This document shows, piece by piece, positions 7,885 through 14,466 of a stretch of 15,549 nt of DNA. The stretch comes from Bacillota bacterium (GTDB taxonomy: Bacteria > Bacillota > Clostridia > Christensenellales > Aristaeellaceae). Position numbers and translations under genes: made by a program. How positions within the stretch are numbered: the stretch's first letter is position 1; each line of letters opens with the position of its first letter. The notes below the pieces were generated by a model. It saw only the letters and a list, made by a program, of their open reading frames with translations. It was not told the origin of the DNA and made no database searches. The DNA lies in assembly GCA_023460055.1 (NCBI GenBank), contig JAEWRJ010000036.1, positions 1-15,549 of the forward strand. The letters are read 5' to 3'.

Positions 7885-8050
7885 CGCATAAGCTTATGCC
7901 CAGCGCCTTGACACGCCTGTCCAGGTCCTTGATGCGGCAGGCTCCGTCCGGCAGGGAATATTCGCTGTGTACGTGCAGATGCGCAAATGCCATGTCCAGC
8001 CTCCTTGGAATGGATTGAATATATATCATTTGCCGGATGGTTTCACAGTT
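7885..8050 (-). pseudogene. Duplicated 5' end of dnaE with promoter and RBS
   Basis: This stretch copies dnaE from about 6302 to 6466. It contains a decayed promoter (GTGAAA, 17 bases, TATATT at 8018-8046), the AAGGAGG ribosome binding site and an ATG at 7993. A 37-residue frame stops at 7880 and begins MAFAHLHVHSEYSLPDGACR, against MAFAHLHVHTEYSLLDGACR in DnaE. Over the first 109 coding bases I count about 14 differences, roughly half of them silent. Homology breaks at codon 36, where the Agr-type promoter block begins. It cannot make a polymerase because it covers only the first PHP motif. The mini-frame could still be translated, but I see no reason to think the peptide works. With the true dnaE start it forms a direct repeat around the cassette at 6467-7884. 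Confidence 0.85.
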
Positions 8051-8082
8051 GTCCGTGTTTTCCGCGGTTCTATCTCAGAGCA

Positions 8083-8111
8083 CTATCTATCTATTTATTT
8101 ATCTATCTATC
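8083..8111. repeat. Tetranucleotide microsatellite (CTAT/TTAT)
   Basis: Three CTAT units are followed by two TTTA-type variants and more ATCT units, 29 bases in all. The right end covers the stop codon and last codons of the ABC ATPase gene (minus-strand GATAGATAG), so unit gain or loss would occur at or just after the stop. Confidence 0.8.
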
Positions 8112-8738
8112 CATTTTCACCACGCGCCCTGATCGGAACTCATAGACCGCATCACAGGCCTTTTCTATATCCGCCGCGCTGTGGCTGGCCAGCAGGATGG
8201 TTTTTCCCTGCGCCTTCAGGCTTTGCAGCAACTCGTGTATATCGGCCTGCCCCTGCCTGTCCAGGCCATTGAAAGGCTCATCCAGAATCAGGATATCCGG
8301 GTCCTCCATGATGGCTTGGGCGATGGCCAGGCGCTGGGTCATCCCAAGGGAGTATTTGCCCAGATGCTTTTTGCTGTTCGGGTCAAGGCCGACCAGGCGG
8401 ATCACATCATCGATACGCTGTTTATCCGCCTTGCCGCTGATATCGGCCAGCAGGGCCAGGTTTTGCCGGGCGCTGTAATGGTTCAAAAAGCCGGAGTTTT
8501 CGATGATGACGCCGGTAGATGGCGCGAAATCTACATCCTTGCCGATCACCTGATCCAGAACCGTCACGCGTCCCTCGCTGGGTCTTGTAAAGCCGCAGAT
8601 ACAGCGCATCAGCGTGGTCTTGCCGCAGCCGTTCTCGCCCACCAAGCCGACGATGGTGCCGGAAGAGAACGTTAGATCGATATCCTCAAATATGGTGGCT
8701 TCACTATAGCGTTTGGTTAGTTTCTCTATTTTGATCAT
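8103..8738 (-). CDS. ABC transporter ATP-binding protein
   Basis: The 211-residue ATPase carries every ABC motif: Walker A GENGCGKTT (34-42), signature YSLGMTQR (129-136, a variant of LSGGQ common in ABC-2 drug and bacteriocin-immunity ATPases), Walker B ILILDE (149-154) with Glu154 as catalytic base, the D-loop GLD, and the switch histidine in ASHS (His186). At 211 residues it is short and lacks the C-terminal extension of many CcmA-type ATPases. It should power the two permeases encoded immediately before it. Its ATG overlaps the permease stop as ATGA, so subunits are probably made in step. It is the last gene of the operon, and a microsatellite covers its stop. The cargo is unknown; export of or self-protection from a peptide is plausible in this setting. 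Confidence 0.93.
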   Translation of the reverse strand: MIKIEKLTKRYSEATIFEDIDLTFSSGTIVGLVGENGCGKTTLMRCICGFTRPSEGRVTVLDQVIGKDVDFAPSTGVIIENSGFLNHYSARQNLALLADISGKADKQRIDDVIRLVGLDPNSKKHLGKYSLGMTQRLAIAQAIMEDPDILILDEPFNGLDRQGQADIHELLQSLKAQGKTILLASHSAADIEKACDAVYEFRSGRVVKMDR

Positions 8739-9589
8739 GCCGCTTTGTCCTTTCGAGTGAATTGCATATCCATTTTCTTTGTTATCACAATCATTAAACC
8801 GATTATGGCCGCATCTACGGCTGCATAGACCAAGAGGACTTTGGGGACAGCTTGCAGCTCATGTTCGGGGTACATGCTGGCGATGCTTGACAGCGTGGAA
8901 AAATGCGTCGGCAGAACGCGCATCCATGGAGGCAGCTTTTCCCATAGCAGTGTGACGCTCAACATCAGGATGGATACATATATGATTAGACCGACATTAG
9001 GTTTGCCAAGCAAAGAGAACAGCAGGATGACAAGCACCATCGTAAACCAGAAGGCGAACAGAATAGCGATAGAATACATGTTGGCTTGAAATGGGCTGAG
9101 GACGCGGATGTATTCCGGCACAAAGTCCGGCACGTAGGTCAGTTCCGGATCAGAACTGGTCATGCTCCATCCGCTGCCGGGGGTCAGATATGGGATGGTC
9201 AGGGCTATGCTAAGCGATGTCAGGTAAATAATCATCAGAGTAACGATGACGAAACAAAACAGTATTTGTGAGCGCAGCCACTTTATCTTGTTGGTGCGTA
9301 TCAGCATGCTCAGTTGGAAAGGTGTACGGCGAGGTATCTCTGAAACCATGATGAGGAAAAACGCGCTGATCGAGGTGACATTTCCAAAAGCCCTGGACAG
9401 ATAGACGAATACTGCTTCTGCAGGATGGGCACTCAGGGAATAGGTTGCCATTGTGCCGCCGAATCCCCTTGCGTTCATGTAGGCCATGGCGAGGAGGACA
9501 AGCCCCACGATAATAGTTCTGGGTGAAAAGAGCCAATCAGTCATCTGCCCTCTGAGCAAGGCGAATGCGGAACGCATTTTCTTAGGCAT
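8735..9589 (-). CDS. ABC-2-type transporter permease, second subunit
   Basis: The 284-residue protein is strongly hydrophobic with about six membrane segments: one near residues 25-40 (TIIVGLVLLAMAYMNA), others near 72-84, 108-130, 172-192, 197-215 and 255-272 (VYAAVDAAIIGLMIVI). Between segments 3 and 4 lies an extracytoplasmic-looking loop (PYLTPGSGWSMTSSDPELTY). The membrane-only layout next to an ATPase identifies it as a permease of the ABC-2 or LanEG-like class; I cannot name a closer family. It overlaps the first permease by 8 bases and the ATPase by 4. GAGGG precedes the ATG by about 7 bases. The two permeases are similar in size and topology, suggesting a heterodimer. Confidence 0.8.
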   Translation of the reverse strand: MPKKMRSAFALLRGQMTDWLFSPRTIIVGLVLLAMAYMNARGFGGTMATYSLSAHPAEAVFVYLSRAFGNVTSISAFFLIMVSEIPRRTPFQLSMLIRTNKIKWLRSQILFCFVIVTLMIIYLTSLSIALTIPYLTPGSGWSMTSSDPELTYVPDFVPEYIRVLSPFQANMYSIAILFAFWFTMVLVILLFSLLGKPNVGLIIYVSILMLSVTLLWEKLPPWMRVLPTHFSTLSSIASMYPEHELQAVPKVLLVYAAVDAAIIGLMIVITKKMDMQFTRKDKAA

Positions 9590-10373
9590 GACAAGCCCTC
9601 CTTCTCACGCCGTAGTAATATATAGTCAGGCTGAGTGCCAGCAGGATGCCGTAAGATGTCAGTCCCTGCATGATGGTTTGCGTGGTCTGCGCATCATTAA
9701 ACAGGGTATCAGGGCTTTCCAGCCAGACATTGAACAGGTAAAAAGTTAGGTTTCCACCCCACAGCTTATATATACAGGCCGGGATTGTGACGGCCAGTAG
9801 CTTGTCGGGTATCCACACCGCGGAGGCCAGAGCTGTCACACCCCATACGCCCGCTGAAAGGGCGATGCCAAGTGTGATATGGATATAAATGGGCAACGCG
9901 TGATGGATGGTCGACCATTCAAAAAAGAGGCTTTGCTCCCAAAAGGCGATCTCATGCGCCGGGTAGTTGATTGGGTCGTAAGGAAGAGCCAAAAGGTTCC
10001 ATGCGAGTGCATGAATTGAAAATGCGCCGCCAAGCGAGACTGCGGAAGCTAAAAAAGTCGACAGGGTTTTGCTGATCACATATTTTCTGATGGAGCTTCT
10101 TAGTACACTCCACTGCATGATGCCTGATCGAAGATCGTCCACTTGGCTGACCGCGTGGGCCATCGGCGCACAAAACGGCATTAACAGGATCACGCCTCCA
10201 AAAAAGATGCCGCCCAGGCTCAAACTTAATGCATCGGGTCTGTACTTCAGCGGTTCATACGCTAACCCATGCAGATGCGCAGGGATTGCGTACCCTTGCA
10301 ATGTCAGGAAGAACATGAGGGCGGACAGGAAAAACAAAGGCGAGCTAAAAGCGCGTTTGATTTCTTTTCTCAT
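9582..10373 (-). CDS. ABC-2-type transporter permease, first subunit
   Basis: The 263-residue protein begins with a cytoplasmic stretch (MRKEIKRAFSSPLFF), typical of ABC-2 permeases that start with a short amphipathic helix. About six hydrophobic segments follow (LFFLSALMFFLTLQGYAI, GGIFFGGVILLMPFCAP, TFLASAVSLGGAFSIHALAW, HITLGIALSAGVWGVTALA, and a last one near 235-255). The cytoplasmic VDDLRSGIMQWSVLRSSIRK stretch resembles the loop that contacts the ATPase in this class, as judged by position and charge. Its ATG overlaps the stop of the secreted-protein gene as ATGA, so the secreted protein and transporter are expressed together. Substrate is unknown. Confidence 0.8.
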   Translation of the reverse strand: MRKEIKRAFSSPLFFLSALMFFLTLQGYAIPAHLHGLAYEPLKYRPDALSLSLGGIFFGGVILLMPFCAPMAHAVSQVDDLRSGIMQWSVLRSSIRKYVISKTLSTFLASAVSLGGAFSIHALAWNLLALPYDPINYPAHEIAFWEQSLFFEWSTIHHALPIYIHITLGIALSAGVWGVTALASAVWIPDKLLAVTIPACIYKLWGGNLTFYLFNVWLESPDTLFNDAQTTQTIMQGLTSYGILLALSLTIYYYGVRRRACHA

Positions 10374-11464
10374 GGGTTAATACCCACATCATCCCACGAA
10401 ATGAATCCATGATATTCTGCGGTGATGGGGCGATTGTCTGCCCGATCCATGACTTTGCCTGTCTGAGCATTGATGATAACGGTTTTATACTCGATTGCAC
10501 TGCGTTCAGGCACATCACGGCCCGTGTAATCGCGCATCTGTTTCTCTCCATTCTCAATATAGTAACAATTAACAGCCCATACAGGCAGTGTGTAAAAAAC
10601 ACTTTCTTTCATCCATGCTGTTCCCTGTTCCCGGGTAGCGCCTGGATCGTTGTAAAGGGCATAGCCCAGTTCAACATCAAAGACCTTGCGGATGCGCCCC
10701 TCTGCTATCTCTTTCTCAATGGCGGCGCGTATGAGAGAGAAGTCTAGAAGCGGGACATCTTCGCTTAAAACCTCACTGATCTTGACCTTTCGCCCGCCCA
10801 TTCGAGCATAGCCCGACGGGTCGGCTTGATATGTCAAGAACGGCTTGTAGAAAGGCAACCCGTCCCTTGAGTCATCTACGCCGCTCAACGCATGAGTCAA
10901 AACGGGTATATGCCGTAGTTCCTGCAAAAAAAGCAGGGAGCAACTTAACCAATGAAAGTTGCTTGCTTGCTCAACTGAAGGGATGTTAATAGATAGACTA
11001 AGCGGAGGGGATACTCTCCACTCACCATGATTTATACTCATAATGCGATCTTCTGCCTCTGCCATTAAGTCAGCAAATGTCAGCCCATGGTAATCTGTGT
11101 TCTCAAAGGGAGGAAAATAAATGTAGGTTTTGGCATTTTCCTCGGCTTTTCTATCCCTTTGGGGAGGATCAACTTGATAGATGTTGAATGTGCCCCGGTC
11201 TCTTGTTTCGCCCGCCCATATTGAGGCAATATGGGCTAAATCCGGCGCGCTTAGATCGGGGATGACTTTCAGAATTGGAAGGGTGTCTGTATTAGGGAGG
11301 GAGGGAAGCACGTCGATACAGATTTCCTGCCATCTGGTTTGATAACATTCCGTCCATCGCTGAGGTGCTTGCTCGTTTAGTTGTCGGATGCTCAACATAT
11401 TGGCAGCCTGAACCGGATGCGACAGCATCATTAATAAAAATGTCATGGTACAAAGAAATTTCAT
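10370..11464 (-). CDS. Secreted protein of unknown family, first of the ABC operon
   Basis: I do not recognise the family. The 364-residue product has a Sec signal peptide (MKFLCTMTFLLMMLSHPVQA, then ANML). The mature protein is soluble-looking and rich in aromatic and acidic residues. A stretch near 245-270 (IRAAIEKEIAEGRIRKVFDV) is followed by the strand VELGYALYN. Near the C terminus AIEYKTVIINAQTGKVMDR ends in the same A-Q-T-G turn as the secreted protein at 6852-7769, and sequences of this form occur in PepSY-like and clostridial lipoprotein domains; no lipobox cysteine is seen at the signal cleavage site. I chose the ATG at 11464, seven bases after AGGAG; a GTG at 11467 is too close. 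It is coupled by ATGA to the permeases, so it may be a partner or surface component of that transporter. Confidence 0.75.
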   Translation of the reverse strand: MKFLCTMTFLLMMLSHPVQAANMLSIRQLNEQAPQRWTECYQTRWQEICIDVLPSLPNTDTLPILKVIPDLSAPDLAHIASIWAGETRDRGTFNIYQVDPPQRDRKAEENAKTYIYFPPFENTDYHGLTFADLMAEAEDRIMSINHGEWRVSPPLSLSINIPSVEQASNFHWLSCSLLFLQELRHIPVLTHALSGVDDSRDGLPFYKPFLTYQADPSGYARMGGRKVKISEVLSEDVPLLDFSLIRAAIEKEIAEGRIRKVFDVELGYALYNDPGATREQGTAWMKESVFYTLPVWAVNCYYIENGEKQMRDYTGRDVPERSAIEYKTVIINAQTGKVMDRADNRPITAEYHGFISWDDVGINP

Positions 11465-11492
11465 CACTTATCTCCTAATGTCATATCGAAAA

Positions 11493-11538
11493 TCGCCCTT
11501 ACGAACAGTTGGAATTACCGGCATGGATGCAAGGGCGA
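11493..11538 (-). terminator. Inverted repeat with T-run, possible leaky terminator
   Basis: TCGCCCTT at 11493-11500 is complementary to AAGGGCGA at 11531-11538. On the minus strand the hairpin arm is followed directly by TTTT (11489-11492). The 30-base loop is long but contains GCATCCATGC, which can fold itself. It lies between the small secreted gene and the transporter operon, where a leaky terminator would set their ratio. The short T-run makes this tentative. Confidence 0.35.
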
Positions 11539-11593
11539 AATATATTCTATTCACATATTACAGGTGAGCGGCTTATCCAACTCGAATAAATGG

Positions 11594-12025
11594 TTAGTGG
11601 GTTCTGAACTGTCCTTCAAGTCGGATGGTATCCAAGTTCAAGAATTCTTTATACTTGGTGTTCCCTCGTCCACCTGGAGTAACCAGTTCATCCATCGTGA
11701 GTAGATTTGATGTACATTTGTAGTATATGTCGTTTGGTGCCTGCCATTTTTCTCCGGCATAGATTTGGTCGTAGTATTAATAACCACACATAAGGTTGGT
11801 ATAACCTGCAGAGCTTCCGTTGCCGACAACATGATGGCGGACTTCAATGAAATTCTCGTAATCCTCCTTTTCATGGTATTGGGAAGCATGCGTATACGCA
11901 AGGCCGTTGGTATACGCGGTAAATCCGAAAGCCCTGTTTATGTGACTGCCGAAAGCGTGCGCAGGGCTAACAACCAAGCCAGCCAGCAAGAGAACCCCGA
12001 GGACAAACCCAAGAACCTTTTTCAT
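11594..12025 (-). pseudogene. Small secreted protein gene interrupted by an in-frame TAA
   Basis: An 82-residue frame starts at the ATG at 12025, with AGGAG 7 bases upstream. It begins with a Sec signal peptide (MKKVLGFVLGVLLLAGLVV, cleavage probably after SPAHA) and ends at a TAA at 11777-11779. Reading on in the same frame gives 60 more codons to a TAA at 11594. This part (starting YYDQIYAGEKWQAPNDIYY, ending DTIRLEGQFRTH) is as Tyr/Asn-rich as the first and ends in a strand-like L-E-G-Q-F. The simplest reading is a 143-residue secreted protein with a nonsense change (for instance CAA to TAA). A true 82-residue product (11777-12025) remains possible, since 60 open codons arise by chance a few percent of the time. 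Family is unknown. It lies upstream of the secreted-protein/ABC operon and downstream of agrD, where a secreted effector would be expected. Confidence 0.6.
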
Positions 12026-12322
12026 CGTTTAGCTCCTCTCATTGTTTAAGAAAACGGTTGTGAAGATCAGGCTGTTCAATAGTGCTTATCATATATCTGC
12101 CCCGTCTGCGCGCCGACGGAAACATTCTATGAAAACCCGGTTGATTCTTCCACATAACTCTATATTGGCGATCAGTAAAGGGGAAATCGAAACCAACTGC
12201 TTCCAACTTGGAAAAGTCTTAGCTGAACCTCTGTTAGAAACTCTGTACAATGAAGACCCCAATCCTTCGGGGCAAGCCTGCAATCTTTAAAAGATATTGA
12301 TTATAGGACAAATGAATGAGCC
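12026..12322. other. Intergenic region between agrD and the secreted-protein gene
   Basis: About 300 bases hold no gene I can support. On the minus strand a TATAAT occurs just after the agrD stop (about 12303-12308) without a convincing -35. Short hairpin-forming elements are visible: the odd palindrome ATCTTTTAAAGAT, CCCC/GGGG arms near 12262-12277, and CCGTC/GACGG arms near 12101-12118. Transcription of the downstream operon probably starts here or reads through from the Agr operon; neither is demonstrated. Confidence 0.4.
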
Positions 12323-12454
12323 TTACTGTTTATCCTGCTCCTGAAGTTGCTGAGGCACCTGTGTCTCAAAAGAACCGAGAATACTGGGTATACCTGCATT
12401 TTTCTGTCCGCATTTCAGCAGCCAGTCAGCAATGTGTTGGATCATGGTGTTCAT
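12323..12454 (-). CDS. agrD: AgrD-like cyclic autoinducer peptide precursor
   Basis: A 43-residue frame starts at ATG 12454 with AGGAGG 7 bases upstream, 129 bases after agrB. It has the three-part AgrD plan. The N terminus is amphipathic (MNTMIQHIADWLLKCGQ). The middle is a candidate peptide, GIPSILGSF (residues 21-29). The tail ETQVPQQLQEQ matches the staphylococcal AgrD tail pattern E-x2-V-P-x2-L that AgrB recognises and cuts. Instead of a ring cysteine near the cut site there is Ser24 (and Ser28), as in the Ser-lactone peptides of Staphylococcus intermedius and of Enterococcus (GBAP). The only cysteine, Cys15, is probably too far upstream. A six-residue ring Ser24-Phe29, or five-residue Ser24-Ser28, would fit. 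The identification rests on position, size and tail motif; ring size and cut site are inferred. Confidence 0.85.
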   Translation of the reverse strand: MNTMIQHIADWLLKCGQKNAGIPSILGSFETQVPQQLQEQDKQ

Positions 12455-12583
12455 GTCTGTACCTCCTCTTTTTATAGTTGGATAGTAGCACGCAATCATT
12501 CCACTATGTTTCTCGTGGCATGAATGGACAGTAAAACGGCACGAACAGCACGCTGAGCCTGGATGAAGGTGATATGCTCGGGG

Positions 12584-13144
12584 TTAAAGCGTGTATTTCG
12601 CCGCAAGACGGGATGCCGCACACAGGGTAAAGGCTGATGCAAAGGATTGAACCAGACTGCTGACGGATAATATGATGATCAGTGAGAAAAACACCAGTTG
12701 CAGCGAGGTGGATATGCGGGACCGCATAATCAGCTTATTTTTGTGTCGGATGAGATAAGCCTTGTGTTTGTGCAAAACAAGTGGAAAGGAAAAGAGTATT
12801 AAAAGAGAGAGATAGCCTAAAATAATATACACAACCGAGCATAGTAGAAAAGAGAAGCTTAGAATGTATGCCAGCAAACCAGCCGCCATAGTTAAAAAAC
12901 ATTGCATGTGTGTATCGGCATGATATCCGCCGCCAAGCGACTGATTGAGATAGAACACAGCAATACAGATGAGCGTTTCAAGGAACAGCCCAAAAACAAA
13001 GCCAATCATTAGCAAACTCAAAGTACTGATTAACGTATACAGAGCGATATCGCAGCCATATATATACACTTCGCGTTGTTTTGGATCAATGGCATGCTGC
13101 TTCTCCAGCAGTCTGACAATAGCCCCTGCCATAGATGAGATCAT
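12584..13144 (-). CDS. agrB: AgrB-like autoinducer-processing membrane protease
   Basis: The 186-residue membrane protein carries the AgrB signature GGGYHADTHMQC: His75 and Cys82 are seven residues apart, as for the catalytic His77/Cys84 pair of Staphylococcus aureus AgrB. The N terminus is cytoplasmic and charged, and hydrophobic segments lie near 33-52, 54-68, 83-103, 104-122 and 146-166. AgrB cleaves the C-terminal tail of AgrD through a thioester and closes the ring, preparing the peptide for export. The start codon overlaps the stop of the sensor kinase as ATGA, so the two are translationally coupled. The precursor lies 129 bases downstream. Length matches the family (about 190). Confident family call; specificity for a serine-type ring is untested. 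Confidence 0.94.
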   Translation of the reverse strand: MISSMAGAIVRLLEKQHAIDPKQREVYIYGCDIALYTLISTLSLLMIGFVFGLFLETLICIAVFYLNQSLGGGYHADTHMQCFLTMAAGLLAYILSFSFLLCSVVYIILGYLSLLILFSFPLVLHKHKAYLIRHKNKLIMRSRISTSLQLVFFSLIIILSVSSLVQSFASAFTLCAASRLAAKYTL

Positions 13145-14466
13145 TCTACCCGCTCCTTCTCCGAAGCTGGATAGGGGAGGACAATTTTCGCGCTGAATAC
13201 GCCATTATCCGCTGTAAACGTGCTGCGGCCCTGATAAGCCTGCGCGATGCGCTCCATGTTGCGGATACCAATGGCTTGTGCTTTTGAATTTCCGGGGGAG
13301 TTCTTCGATGAGCGCCAGATGCCCTTTTCTTGATGGATGGTCTGTTCGTTGCAGGGATTGGTGCAGTAGATGTAAAACATATCCCAGGACCGGGAGAAGG
13401 TGAGGCTGATGGACAAAGGGAAAGCGGTATTGCTCACGCGCAGCGTTCCCTCTATCGCGTTATCCAGCAGATTGCCGATGACGGCGCAAAAATCCGTCTC
13501 GCTGATCGGCAGCCGGTCCAGCGAATAGGGCGAATAGCGGAAGACAATGCCTTGCTGTTCCATGGTCAGCGATTTGGCGTAGAGCAGGGAATCAACGGCG
13601 GTGGAACCGGTGAGAAAGAAATCATCCTTGTCGATGATTTGCTGGTAGGCAGTTAAGTAATCGTTCGCCTCTTTGGCCTTGCCCTGGCGAACCATGGCTT
13701 CCATGGCCTGATAGTGATGCTTGAAATCGTGTTTCTTTACCCGCAGGTCGTTGTACATGCGTTCCAGTTCCTGCTGGTATTGCTTTGCCTGATCAAGCGC
13801 TCTTGCCTCTGCCTGATATTGCTGTTCACGTTCAAAGTTTTTGCCCATGATCTGGAATAAAAGAATGAAAAACATGATGCACAGCAGCAGCCCGATGTAG
13901 GATAGGAAAAAGGGGCCTGTATCCTCAGCGGCTTCAAGCCTGATTTGAATGGTATACAGGGAATTCGCTACGATCCACAGGGCAGTGATGGAGGCGAGCA
14001 GCAAAGCGAGGACAGGCCAATGAGGCGCCGTATAGTTCTTTTTCAGCTTCGACATGGCATACACCATGACGGTCAGCAGAATGTTTGTAAACAAAACAAA
14101 GGCCAGACGCCCCCATCCTGTCATCATCAGCTCATCATAAGAAAGCTTCGGGATGCTTAAAAAAACATGATAGCATAATGTAATGATCGAAACGAACAGC
14201 AGCGCAAGCACGGCGGACCAGAAAGCCGATACATACCAGGGATCGTCGGCCACGGCCAGCGCGTAAATGAAGGGGAAAGCGAAGGCCAGCGTATCGGGAA
14301 ACGGCATCTGAAAAAAGAGATAGGAGGAAAGATAAATGCTGCACGCCGCGACAAGCGCGGCATCGTGTATCCTGTGTTTGCGCGTGATGTGCAGTCTGCT
14401 TTGCATGAACAGGAGCAGCAGGATGGCCTGAAACAGATTGACCGCGATCTCAAACGCTGTCCACAT
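13141..14466 (-). CDS. agrC: AgrC-like sensor histidine kinase (GHKL type)
   Basis: The 441-residue kinase has about six to seven membrane segments in residues 1-205 (e.g. EIAVNLFQAILLLLF at 6-20, IGLLLCIMFFILLF at 191-204), the sensor part of AgrC-type kinases. A coiled coil (about 210-243) leads to the phospho-acceptor box VKKHDFKHHYQAME (His246). The GHKL ATPase domain has an N-box GNLLDNAIE (Asn332, Asn336) and a G-type motif AIGIRNMERIA near 398-408. I chose the ATG at 14466, which overlaps the regulator stop by 17 bases. The open frame reaches 14574, but the extra 36 residues lie inside the regulator gene and are not hydrophobic like an AgrC start. It should sense the cyclic peptide outside the cell and phosphorylate the LytTR regulator. 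Confidence 0.92.
   Translation of the reverse strand: MWTAFEIAVNLFQAILLLLFMQSRLHITRKHRIHDAALVAACSIYLSSYLFFQMPFPDTLAFAFPFIYALAVADDPWYVSAFWSAVLALLFVSIITLCYHVFLSIPKLSYDELMMTGWGRLAFVLFTNILLTVMVYAMSKLKKNYTAPHWPVLALLLASITALWIVANSLYTIQIRLEAAEDTGPFFLSYIGLLLCIMFFILLFQIMGKNFEREQQYQAEARALDQAKQYQQELERMYNDLRVKKHDFKHHYQAMEAMVRQGKAKEANDYLTAYQQIIDKDDFFLTGSTAVDSLLYAKSLTMEQQGIVFRYSPYSLDRLPISETDFCAVIGNLLDNAIEGTLRVSNTAFPLSISLTFSRSWDMFYIYCTNPCNEQTIHQEKGIWRSSKNSPGNSKAQAIGIRNMERIAQAYQGRSTFTADNGVFSAKIVLPYPASEKERVE

Noticed and set aside
11638..11901. Minus-strand 87-codon frame overlapping the small secreted gene
   Set aside because: It is a different reading frame from the signal-peptide frame and lacks a signal or RBS. 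I considered a frameshift, but the same-frame continuation past the TAA explains the region better.
12262..12277. Rho-independent terminator after agrD
   Set aside because: The CCCC/GGGG arms are only four pairs with an eight-base loop and no T-run follows, so I do not call it.
12089..12283. Minus-strand 64-codon frame between agrD and the secreted gene
   Set aside because: No RBS, Arg/Ser-rich composition and no motif; probably chance.
12042..12290. Plus-strand 82-codon frame, with an internal ATG at about 12129 giving a protein-like stretch (ISKGEIETNCFQLGK)
   Set aside because: The start is TTG, no RBS is seen before either start, it opposes the local transcription, and no family is recognised. 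It could be a relic; I cannot support it.
12452..12583. Classical AgrA-type paired sites before agrD or other genes
   Set aside because: Fragments with partial similarity to the LytTR consensus occur (for example around C-C-G-T-T-T-T), but no correctly spaced pair was found.
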